The notes under the pieces: model-generated | The model's input: only the letters and a program-made list of their open reading frames with translations | Told to the model about the DNA's origin: nothing | Databases searched by the model: none | Position numbers and translations under genes: made by a program | Source of the DNA: Dysidea avara | Lineage: Eukaryota; Porifera; Demospongiae; Dictyoceratida; Dysideidae | Length of the DNA stretch: 64,000 nucleotides | Reading direction: 5' to 3' | Assembly: GCF_963678975.1 (NCBI RefSeq) | Contig: NC_089279.1 | Span: 30,964,660-31,028,659, forward strand | Part shown: piece after piece, positions 36,730 through 46,079 of the stretch | How the letters are laid out: every line of letters begins with the position of its first letter | Numbering within the stretch: position 1 is the first letter of the stretch

Positions 36730-36840
36730 ATCGAGAAATGTTGGTTTTAAGTATTCAGAGTGTTGTAGCTCGCCAATGGTGTAAGCTACATGTACCAAAT
36801 TTTCATGTTTAAGAGCATCCACAGTAGAAGTAGCCAACAC

Positions 36841-37733
36841 CAGTGGCGTAGCCAGACGTTTTGCCATGCCAGGGCACTGGGCAGGCAAGCCCTTCAACCA
36901 TGCAACACTCATACTCATGCCCATCTTCATGATATGGACATCAATACAGCATTTTTAAAAACGTGTATGCATCACTACATATACTTCACCTACACTACTG
37001 TATGCATGACTAATGTACTTTAACCTTACTCTAGGTGAACGCTAGCTATTGGCCTTGTTATTCCACATACACATGTCCGTCTTAATACTAGACTTCGAAG
37101 AAACCTTAATTAAAGCACGATGCGCTTATGGTGTTGTATCACATAATGACTTTGCTCTGCCAGTCCCACAGTCTATAAATTAAGAAAAAAAAAAACCAAT
37201 TGCTGACTGAATAAGCATTCCATACCATTTGAACTATCACTTGGTAGTATCTACGTGGCTAGGCAGGCACTAATGTCTCAAATATCTCGCCTCTCAGTAT
37301 TCTCTGATTCGAGTTTTGTCTGCACCAATAGTTACACAAGTTAATCCAATTGTTAACTGTCCATCCCACTATACTGGAAGAGTTAATAAAAATCCTTGTC
37401 CTTCACTCCTTGTCACAATGCTGCATGGTTTTTTTGTAATCACATGATCATGGATCTATTTATTGCCTCCTATTATTTGTACACAATCGAGTTACTCATA
37501 GGGAAATCCCTTGGATAATCCCATCTCTGTCCATCAACTGGTCGGAAAGAAAGACATTGGTGAAAATAATACAGTTAGTAAAGTTATGCTATCTACCAGT
37601 ATTCTTGTACAATAATGGAGCAACTAACAGCCCACATCTTCAATTGCTCAGGGCTCTGGGTTGCTAGTCGTGGGGCAAAACAGTCTGATGCCAGGGCAAT
37701 GCCCTAGCTTGCCCGGATTTGGCTATGCCACTG
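36841..37733. mobile_element. 893-bp hAT-like insertion
   Basis: Starts CAGTGGCGTAGCCAGACG and ends GGCTATGCCACTG. Flanked by GCCAACAC (36833-36840) and ACCAACAC (37734-37741), an 8-bp duplication with one mismatch; the empty copy at 50086 has GCCAACAA once. Both ends contain GCCAGGGCA-type subterminal repeats. No transposase frame. Confidence 0.9.
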
Positions 37734-38716
37734 ACCAACACTTAAGTTTCCTGCCATTTTATATAGTTCAAACTCAATGTTGACTCTATCAGGTGAGCTA
37801 CAAAAGGGGTGGGAGGTGGGGGCTGGAGGCAGGCAAGGGATTGTTTTTAAAAAATAAAGAGGAAGAATAGGGATGAATTAGGCCAAGTTGTGAGCCATTG
37901 AGGAATCAAGATTGGCTAAAATGAAAGGACATTTATAGTACAGCTATGCCCTTATTCAACTCCATGGAGCTGTACAGCCACACACACAGAGCCATCCCCA
38001 GACTGGCCAGGGCTCCATTGGGGCCCCAGACAACTTGTACAGACCACCACTGTGCTTGGGAAAAGCAGCCATCAAAAGCAGACCACTCACGTCTAGTTGA
38101 TTTTGATTATGAAATTTGATAGTTTATTCATGTAGCTTTGTGTTCTTGGTGAAAAATCAAATCTGCTGTCATGGACGATAAGAACAGTTTTCCCAGACCC
38201 AGTCACATATATGTAATAGTTATATATCACAGGCATGAGTGTGTATATATCAAGCAAAGCACGAGTGCCCGTGGTATAACTAATATGTGCCACGTGGATT
38301 AATCACCTACACATGTGAGAAATTGCTGGTATGCTTCACGAGTGTATTTATATTGGGCTTTGTGAATAGTGGACACTGGAAACAATGTAAGAATATAATA
38401 ACAAGGAGTTGCTGTGCTAAGAGTTCAAACGTGCGCGCAACAACACAAGCATACAAAAAGTTCAATTGTGGGTTTATACAGTGAGCAAGGAGACACAGGA
38501 CATCGAAATGCGACTTGATAATGATGGTTTAAAGCTGTTATAAGTGCTTCCAGGTATTTGCTATAATAATCGTGGATAAATTGTATCCATGAATAAAATT
38601 ACAGTCGCACATGAATACCATTTCACCTCAAATGGCTCAATGTACTTAGCGTGCATAATGTAATATTAAGACAGGTGTCTGGAACTTATCAAAACAGAGC
38701 TCACCTGTATTAAAAA

Positions 38717-39164
38717 TAGGCATGAGGCTATTATGCTCCAAAAAATGAGCATTATGCTTTTGAGCAGTGCTCAAAAAATCACCTATTATGCTTTTGAGAA
38801 TTGCCCATTATTCACAAAATTATGCTACTATAATTGGCTAATAATGCCAGTTTATTGCTGTATCGGACCATTTTCATTCATGTTTAAGCTTCCAATATTC
38901 TTGAATTCTTTAGCTGGTTGCTGTATTAGAGTATTTCGTTTCAATGTGACTGCTTTATTAGAGTAAAATTATATTCAGTGACTGTTCTATTACAGTTTCT
39001 GACTGCTCTATTAGAGTATCTCAATCTTTTTAAAGGAATTGCACAATCTGCAGATTTCCCTACTGTTAAAGTTTTATAATTACCTCAAAATGCTAGCATA
39101 ATTTCTGATTCCCACACATACCTATTATTCCTGAAATTATGCCAGCATAATTGCCGCATCCCTA
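38717..39164. mobile_element. 445-bp hAT-like family, copy C (inverted, uninterrupted)
   Basis: The left end TAGGCATGAGGCTATTATGC corresponds to the right end of copy A. The right end, inverted, reads TAGGGATGCGGCAATTATGC. Flanks ATTAAAAA (38709-38716) and ATTAGAAA (39165-39172) form an 8-bp duplication with one mismatch. It carries four motif copies in the middle. It shows the empty site for the 11539 insertion. Confidence 0.9.
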
Positions 39165-39369
39165 ATTAGAAACAGCTCTGTTTCAGTCAAAGAAACTACT
39201 CAACACACATTGAGAAACTACAAATAAACCTAAACCCATAATTGATCTTAACATATGTGACTATATAATGGCACAAAGAGATGGCAAATGACATCAAAGA
39301 AATCTGCGGATTTCTTGGAATGGATTAACGTGATGCACACCTAACTGTGCAATACCTTGAGTTAGTGAG

Positions 39370-39515
39370 ATATACGCACTGCCTTAATGAGATATACGTA
39401 CTGGTACCAGTGCGTATATCTCATTAAGACAGTGCATATATCTTGTTAAGACAGTGCGCATATCTCATTAAGACAGTGCGCATATCTCATTAAGACAGTG
39501 CATATATCTCATTAA
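39370..39515. repeat. 22-bp tandem repeat with inverted start
   Basis: About four direct units of AAGACAGTGCGCATATCTCA plus TT, preceded by an inverted partial unit pair (GAGATATACGCACTG) that makes a hairpin around GTACTGGTACCAGTG. Confidence 0.85.
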
Positions 39516-39574
39516 CAGTTTGAGCCAGTGCAATATTAATATATATACCACTTTGGTGTGGGCGTTCAAAGGCA

Positions 39575-39785
39575 CCGCTCAGTGTTTAACTCGCATATTG
39601 CTTGGGCAATATCATGGGAAAGCAGTTTGCCAATGACTTTGATGCCCAGCCAGTTCAAAGAAACGATACGCTTTGACTCGTCATATTGAGCGACATAGAG
39701 CTTTGCATTGTGGGCTCATTTTTGTAGTAGTTGCTAAGCTTAGTACATAGGCTAAGATAGACTAGTTGGTTGCTACTAAAGGATA
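39575..39785. repeat. dispersed repeat, copy 2 (partner at 10770-10985)
   Basis: Same order of blocks as copy 1 (CCCAGCCAGTTCAAAGAAAC, GAGCTTTGCATTGTGGG, AAGATAGACTAGTTGGTTG). Neither end shows inverted repeats. Confidence 0.75.
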
Positions 39786-40222
39786 ATGAAGGTATAAAAT
39801 AATCGTTTGTGCGATTGTGGATGCGTATTTCTACCCACCGCGTATCAGCCTTTGAACAGACCACGAAACAGCAAAGCTACTACTGCTACATTGAAATAGG
39901 TTAGTAACTTACAGTCCTAAGTACTTAACTTAATATAATAACTTACTTACTGTCCCAATAGTGAAGTTAGTTGGCTTAACTTAGTACAAAAATGATAACA
40001 ATATAAACTCAATCCCACAATTGCAAGTTTTCTAACATAGCGTGTTGAAGCATAGTAATGTATTAATGACGTTTCAATGTATGGACAACGTTTTGATGGC
40101 TATTAGCCCACGCTTTTAAAACCACGATCGATTTTCAGATGCTACTGTATAAAACAAACGAGATGAGTTCTCGTTAGTTCTTTCACCTATTAGGTGAGTG
40201 CGCCCCAAGTGGTATATATCAC

Positions 40223-40321
40223 TTATACCACGGCTGCTTGGGATTTTGCTGACATATACACCCGCAGCCCTCGGGCTTTGGGTGTATATATCAGTAAAAT
40301 CCCACACAGCCATGGTATAAC
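40223..40321. repeat. short foldback element
   Basis: TTATACCACGGCTG at the left pairs with CAGCCATGGTATAA at the right. Inner arms pair through GATTTTGCTGACATATACACC against the right half. A (TA)n run follows at about 40328-40351. A related fragment may lie at 38230-38290. Confidence 0.75.
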
Positions 40322-40819
40322 TATTAAATATATATATATATATATATATACTATAATAATTATTATACTGTCACATCAATCATGGTAAAGGAGATGCTTT
40401 AATCCAGTTAAAACTATAGTGTCAAAGCAGATGCAGTGCCATATGGTTGTATGTACAAATTTATACTAACATGCTATTATCCTTCAACATTAACAAACAG
40501 ATGAATATTATACACAACAAACAGATAAATATTATACACTACGATAGTAGTGTATAGTAGGGACCACAAAGGAGTGGGCATGGCCCATGAAATGAAATAA
40601 CAACCTCAATTTTCCCCGGGGACGATGAGGCAGTATCGGTTAGGTAAAACTAAGCCCAAACAAGCTTTCAGATCAACCCGAAACGCTTTCAACAAGTTGC
40701 TATGGAATTTTAAAAATAATTTATTTAACAGAATTTTCTACTGACTGACTGATGCCCTCAGACAAACGTAACTTGACAATGGCTAAGGTTACAGGCTTGA
40801 TTTTTTCACTGTTCGATGT

Positions 40820-40895
40820 CACTTCAACCCAACAGGTGCCTTTTGGCATACCAGGTGCCTTTTGGCATTGTCCCAACAGGTGCCTTTTGGTGCCA
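40820..40895. repeat. three direct repeats of CAGGTGCCTTTTGG
   Basis: Three copies within 70 bp (about 40834, 40852, 40876). No surrounding exon was recognised. Confidence 0.7.
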
Positions 40896-41035
40896 ATGTC
40901 TTCTTCATGGACTTACCAGTGTCCTCCTTTGTGTTCCATTCATCTTTGCAGCAGAAGTGCCGATTTAGAGATAGCACGTGATGGCTTTCCTTCGTAACGG
41001 AAATCGTCCGTATTTGTCATAGTGACTATTTCGAT

Positions 41036-41295
41036 AGCAGAGGTGCTTTTCAAACAGTTCTTGATTGTACTGCTGTGTAACGGGTTGAACATAGCCGACA
41101 ACGAAGCGTAATGGATACTTCACTTTTCAGATGATAATTATTGATATAATCCAGGGCGCGTGGCACCATTTCTTTCGATATGCGTGGATTGCAGAGGTGT
41201 TTTTCAAACAGTTCTTGATTCAAAATGCTGTGTAACAGGTTGAACATAGCTGACAGCAAAGCGTAATGGATACTGACGATAATTGGGATGCGCGG
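41036..41295. repeat. tandem duplication, about 155-bp unit
   Basis: Two copies of GCAGAGGTG...TTTTCAAACAGTTCTTGATT...GCTGTGTAACGGGTTGAACA...GCGTAATGGATAC, starting near 41038 and 41194, with several substitutions. Confidence 0.8.
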
Positions 41296-41363
41296 CATCA
41301 TTTCAGATGCGGTATATGTGGGTTCACCAATCATATTAATTGTTTACAAAAAAAAGTTAACAA

Positions 41364-41663
41364 ACAAGTACACAGAAATTTGGAATTTTCACTAGAGTAG
41401 GGACCATAGCACATCAATAAAAAGTACTGAAACAAGCTGGAGTAGTGCACGATATTAAATTACAGTAAAGCAGTAAGAAGTGTTATATACCTACTGTGCT
41501 CATGCAAGATACCATTATGGAAATGCACAGTAGGGATATAAGACTTCTTATTGTTTTATTGTCATTTAATATCGTGCACTACTCCAGCTTGTTTCAGTAC
41601 TTTTTACTGATCTACTATGATCCCTACTCTAGTTGAAAATTCCAAAATTTTTTGTGTACTTGT
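41364..41663. repeat. foldback element, AAAAAGTACTGAAACAAG family (copy 4)
   Basis: 300 bp. The left end ACAAGTACACAGAAATTTGG is inverted at the right end. The left arm has GTAGGGACCATAG, the core AAAAAGTACTGAAACAAG, CTGGAGTAGTGCACGATATT, AGTAAGAAGTG. The right arm carries the inverse of each in order. It lies 100 bp downstream of the donor of the EGF array, inside the presumed intron. Closest relative: copy 5 at 48067. Confidence 0.9.
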
Positions 41664-41762
41664 AAAACAAAGAGATATACTCACAATCTATTGTGATTGG
41701 AAGCCAGGGTTTATTAAATTCTGTCACAAATAAAAATGAAATAGAATATTATTTACACTTAC

Positions 41763-43244
41763 CAGTCTCACATGTCTCCCCAGTGAAATCATCAGTACAA
41801 TTACATGTGAACATGTTGATTCCATCAGTGCAATTGCCTTCATTGAGACAAGGACTTGGATCACAATCATCAATGTTCATTTCACAGATTTCTCCACCAT
41901 ATCCATCTTCACAATCACAAGTGAATGAGTCAATTCCATCAGTACAATTTCCATAATGGAGACAAGGATTAGGATCTCAATCATCAATATTTATTTCACA
42001 TATGTCCCCCTATATCCACTCTCACAATCACAAGTGAAAGAGTCAATTCCATCTGTACAGTTGCCTCCATTGAGACAAGGGTTAGGATCACAATCATCAA
42101 TGTTTATTTCACAGATGCCTCCACTATATCCACTCTCACAATCACAAGTGAACAAGTCCATTCCATCTGTACAGTTGCCTCCATTGAGACAAGGGTTAGG
42201 ATCACAATCATCAATGTTTATTTCACAGATGCCTCCACTATATCCACTCTCACAATCACAAGTAAAAGAGTCAATTCCATCTGTACAGTTGCCTCCATTG
42301 AGACAAGGATTAGGATCACAATCATCAATGTTTGTTTCACAGATGCCTCCACTATAGCCATCCACACAATCACAAGTGAACAAGTCAATTCCATCTGTAC
42401 AGTTGCCTCCATTGAGACAAGGGTTAGGATCACAATCATCAATGTTTATTTCACAGATGCCTCCACTATATCCACTCTCACAATCACAAGTGAACAAGTC
42501 AATTCCATCTGTACAGTTTCCTCCATTGAGACAAGGGTTAGGATCACAATCATCAATGTTTATTTCACAGATGCCTCCACTATATCTACTCTCACAATCA
42601 CAAGTGAACAAGTCAATTCCATCTGTACAGTTTCCTCCATTGAGACAAGGGTTAGGATCACAATCATCAATGTTTATTTCACAGATGCCTCCACTATATC
42701 CACTCTCACAATCACAAGTGAAAGAGTCAATTCCATCTGTACAGTTGCCTCCATTGAGACAAGGGTTAGGATCACAATCATCAATGTTTATTTCACAGAT
42801 GCCTCCACTATATCCACTCTCACAATCACAAGTAAAAGAGTCAATTCCATCTGTACAGTTGCCTCCATTGAGACAAGGGTTAGTATCACAATCATCAATG
42901 TTTATTTCACAGATGCCTCCACTATATCCACTCTCACAATCACAAGTAAAAGAGTCAATTCCATCTGTACAGTTGCCTCCATTGAGACAAGGGTTAGTAT
43001 CACAATCATCAATGTTTATATCACAGATGCCTCCACTATAGCCATCCACACAATCACAAGTGAACAAGTCAATTCCATCTGTACAGTTGCCTCCATTGAG
43101 ACAAGGATTAGGATCACAATCATCAATGTTTATATTTCACAGATGCCCCCACTATATCCATCCACACAATCACAAGTAAAAGAGTCAATTCTGTCCTTAC
43201 AGTTACCACCATTGAGACAAGGATTAGGATCACAATCACAATAC
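41763..43244 (-). CDS. array of 13 EGF-like modules (disrupted)
   Basis: Thirteen 114-nt units encode EGF modules of the form DDCDPNPCLNGGNCTDGI, SFTCDCESGYSGGICEIN, typical of the calcium-binding type in Notch-like and other extracellular proteins. Adjacent units are nearly identical, so the array has expanded recently. The left end has a good donor (GACTG|GTAAGT at 41763). Three lesions are visible: a 2-nt insertion between units 1 and 2 (about 43131-43136), a 1-nt deletion near 42005-42010 (GCCTCCAC to GTCCCCC), and a cysteine codon turned to TGA (41976-41978). The longest intact run is 41991-43067. The opposite strand is also open only because the unit is a multiple of three. Likely 5' part of the EGF-sushi gene. 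Notch identity is not claimed. Confidence 0.8.
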
Positions 43245-44205
43245 CTTTTAATACATACTATTATTGCAGCCAATTACAGCACTTTAATGGTCAAAGAACA
43301 TCTATCCCCAACATGCTTACCACAAGAGAAGGGTTTTGGAACCTGTCGGCTAAACTAGCAACTCAAGTTTTGTTTATGCCAGCTTTATATGCACTCACTT
43401 TTCAGTATTGCACAAGAAATAATTTTAATCCAGGCCAACTAATAAAAGACTAATGCATGTTTATTATAATAGAGCACAATACACATACAGCCAGAGCTCT
43501 TGCATATTTAACAACAAAAAATAAGTATATTAATTATATGTACGTATATAGATTAGAAGATAACATTAACATGTGTGCAGTGTAGATAGACAATTAAGTG
43601 GTTGTGCAACGAAGTATTCGATGAATACTGTCCTGACAAAAGTGTTAGCATCTGTAGCTATATTCGGAAAATTTCTAGTATTAAAAACTGTACAGAAAAG
43701 AGTAAATTGAAGGTGTTGTGTATTTTAGCAACTATACTGCAGAAATTTTACTAACATGCAGAATACTGCATGAAAATTTGAGAAAAGCATTTAAATTTTT
43801 TTTATTAGTAACCATGCATACTTATTAGCTATTGCTATATGCATGCATCAACACTTAGCACTATAATATATATAACAAAGGGGGCTTCTAATTGCACATG
43901 AGAAACTTAGCAATCCATAACTTTACTTGTGTGTATGGGTAGCTACCAGCCTGAAATGGTCACCTTATACATTCCTAACATATAACAGTATTCCTGGATG
44001 ACAATTAAAACATTAACATGACTATCACAGATCTGGTCACGTTAGCTATTATATCAAGATTGCATGTGCCTGTGTCAGTGAGATTCAATCATATGGCTGT
44101 CAGTGCTATAGCTAAGTTTTAAAACATGCCTGGCACTGCTATAGCACGCATGCAGCTCCCAGGCTATAGCTATACAAGTTTGCTATACATAGCTACATCA
44201 CTTAC
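43245..44205. other. gene-free stretch
   Basis: Between the EGF array and the zinc-finger exon. Upstream exons of the EGF gene or downstream exons of the zinc-finger gene would both fall here on the minus strand; none was recognised. Confidence 0.4.
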
Positions 44206-44854
44206 TACATAATGAAAGTGCTCCTGAATAAATTTTTCTTATTTGTACTGTGTTTCTAATCCATCAAAGAGGCATTTTGAATCAGCTGCTGAGAACACTT
44301 CTTGAACTTTTTGTACTAAGTCCGCTGTCACATTTTCACCCAATGCTTCCATCACATTAGTTTTTAAATCACTTATTGTGTGGTCCAACATGCATTGAAT
44401 ATCCTTTATAATACCATCTGTAGTAGTCTGGGAAAGTCTCTTTCCATCTATTATTTTCAAGATAAAGCGTGCAGCTTCTAAAGTTTGATTAGGAACCAGG
44501 CCAGGCGGTTGAGGGTTTGACTCGACGGATGGCTCTATGATGCAAGCTGTCTCACACTCATCATCTCTAGGATCATGTAAGTCGTTATCATGGCTGTCTA
44601 GTTCAGTTTGAAAGGGTAGAATCAATGTATCTCTGTGCTTTCTATATATATATGCTGATGCAAACCATCGTAAGTAGCTGGGGTTGCAGGACATCCATCA
44701 ATGCCACTCTTACTGGACCATCAAAGTGAGGGTAAACCTCCCTAACATGTCGCATTATTTCTGCTAAAGTACGCCTAGTGTATTGCCCACAGATTTGACA
44801 CTCGTACATTACACTTTTGAGGCAGAAATCTTCTGGCACTATACAGCAATCCAT
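44206..44854 (-). pseudogene. C2H2 zinc-finger protein, 5' exon, two breaks
   Basis: ATG at 44854 opens MDCCIVPEDFCLKSVMYEC. A first finger-like block is YECQICG...HVREVYPHF. A second, GIDGCPAT...LHQHIYRKHRDTL, is only in frame if one base is restored near 44715, where the expected Cys codon has lost a base. A middle region (AARFILKIIDGKRLSQTTTD, GIIKDIQCMLDHTISDLKT) and KCLFDGLETQYK follow. The frame stops at TAA (44239-44241) but goes on meaningfully as EKFIQEHFHYV to a donor GTA|GTAAGT at 44206, so TAA probably replaced a glutamine codon. From memory, fingers plus an EKFFxEHF ending occur in a poorly characterised multi-copy animal family; this was not verified. Divergent partner: the SAM gene 143 bp away. 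Confidence 0.65.
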
Positions 44855-44997
44855 GTATGCATGATCACGTGTGTTACATTATGATGTAAGGTCACGTGAC
44901 ATACAGATTCTGCAGCTTATAAATACGCCAGTTATTTAACACAAAAGCCATTCTGCATGCTCTGTTAAGTGACTCTAGTAAGTACTGGGTACTCTGT
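44855..44997. promoter_or_regulatory. 143-bp shared bidirectional promoter
   Basis: The region lies between two divergent start codons. It contains two CACGTG boxes (44866-44871 and 44893-44898, the second in GTCACGTGAC) and TATAAATA at 44918-44925, about 73 bp before the SAM-gene ATG. CACGTG is the site of bHLH-zip factors such as USF or MITF/TFE types. Which factor acts here cannot be told. Confidence 0.6.
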
Positions 44998-46038
44998 ATG
45001 GCAGGCATGGCTGCACTCTATGAGAAGTCTTCAGAGGAGTTCATGCAATGGCTTACAGCTGAGAATGAATTCAGTGAAAGTGTGATTGAATCATTGAAAG
45101 GTCAGTGTATTACCTAATGATAACTATATCCTTGAATTGTTTACTTGCCTCTGCCCTGTAGAAAATGAAATCGATCACGAGAGCTTTGTGCTCTTAACTG
45201 ATGGTGATATTTGTGATATGGTAAAACCAATCGGTACCAGAAGAAAGCTAATTGCAAAAAGAGATGAATTAAAGAATTCTACACTTAAAGAGATTTCAAG
45301 AAAAGTAGAATCAGACTCCTCTAATGACTGGCAAAGGAATGACACTGAGAGGGAGCCAATGCTTAGTGACAATGATTGCTATCATACCGATGATGAACCT
45401 GGATCTGAAATTATATGGGAGGATGATGTTGAGTTTTCTCTTTCTCGGTATCAAGATATCGACAATAATTATGAGGTATATATACGTTTATAAGCTTAGC
45501 TGAATATTGTGGTACTACAACTGTTTTCTTTAGCCTACTGCAGATCTATCAGCAGCAAGTGGAGATGAAACAGATGAAAATCAGAATGCACTCCTGGCGT
45601 CAAGTAGCAATGAAACAAGTGCACACAAAGAAGATAGAGACTAACTGTCTCCACAAGTAGACAGGGACTCACCTACTCAATTGCAAAGGTAAGCACTCAT
45701 GCAAACTATTAATAGTAGTATAGCTATTAGCTACAATGTTTTGATAGGAGGCTTTCTGTAGCTTTAAAGCATCATGGTGCAAAGAACAACCTCCACTTCC
45801 AGATGACTTCCAATTACCCTTAAATTATCCACGAGATGTCATGGCTGGCTTGCATAAGAAAAGGCTTAATGGCCATTGCAGAACAAAATTTATATCAAGT
45901 ATTTGTTCAGCAATTTTTAGATATAAAGCATTACCAACTAAAGAAGAGTACCAAAGTGTTGCACTCCAGGTTATTGAAAAGTATCCCTTCTTGCGATCAA
46001 AGTCTGGAAGTGAATATGTGAGGAAATAAATTTAATCA

Positions 46039-46079
<41 letters not shown>

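Larger units (their letters stand above)
35515..38207. mobile_element. TGTGACCC-TIR element, copy 2, with two nested hAT insertions
   Basis: Ends TGTAACCCAGTCTGGGAAAA and CCCAGACCCAGTCACA, with TA flanks. Alignment by eye to the intact copy at 50086 shows two foreign blocks (35568-36729 and 36841-37733). Removing them with one 8-bp duplication each leaves about 622 bp, against 634 and 652 bp in the intact copies. Confidence 0.88.

Noticed and set aside
39370-39515. 22-bp repeats considered as a CRISPR or regulatory array
   Set aside because: Contiguous units without spacers; a plain tandem repeat with an inverted first unit.
41956-43041. Long plus-strand frames with SQSQVNKSIPSVQLPPLRQG repeats
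   Set aside because: They are the antisense of the 114-bp EGF repeat. The minus strand has the cysteine spacing of EGF modules, so the plus-strand frames are a by-product of a repeat length divisible by three.
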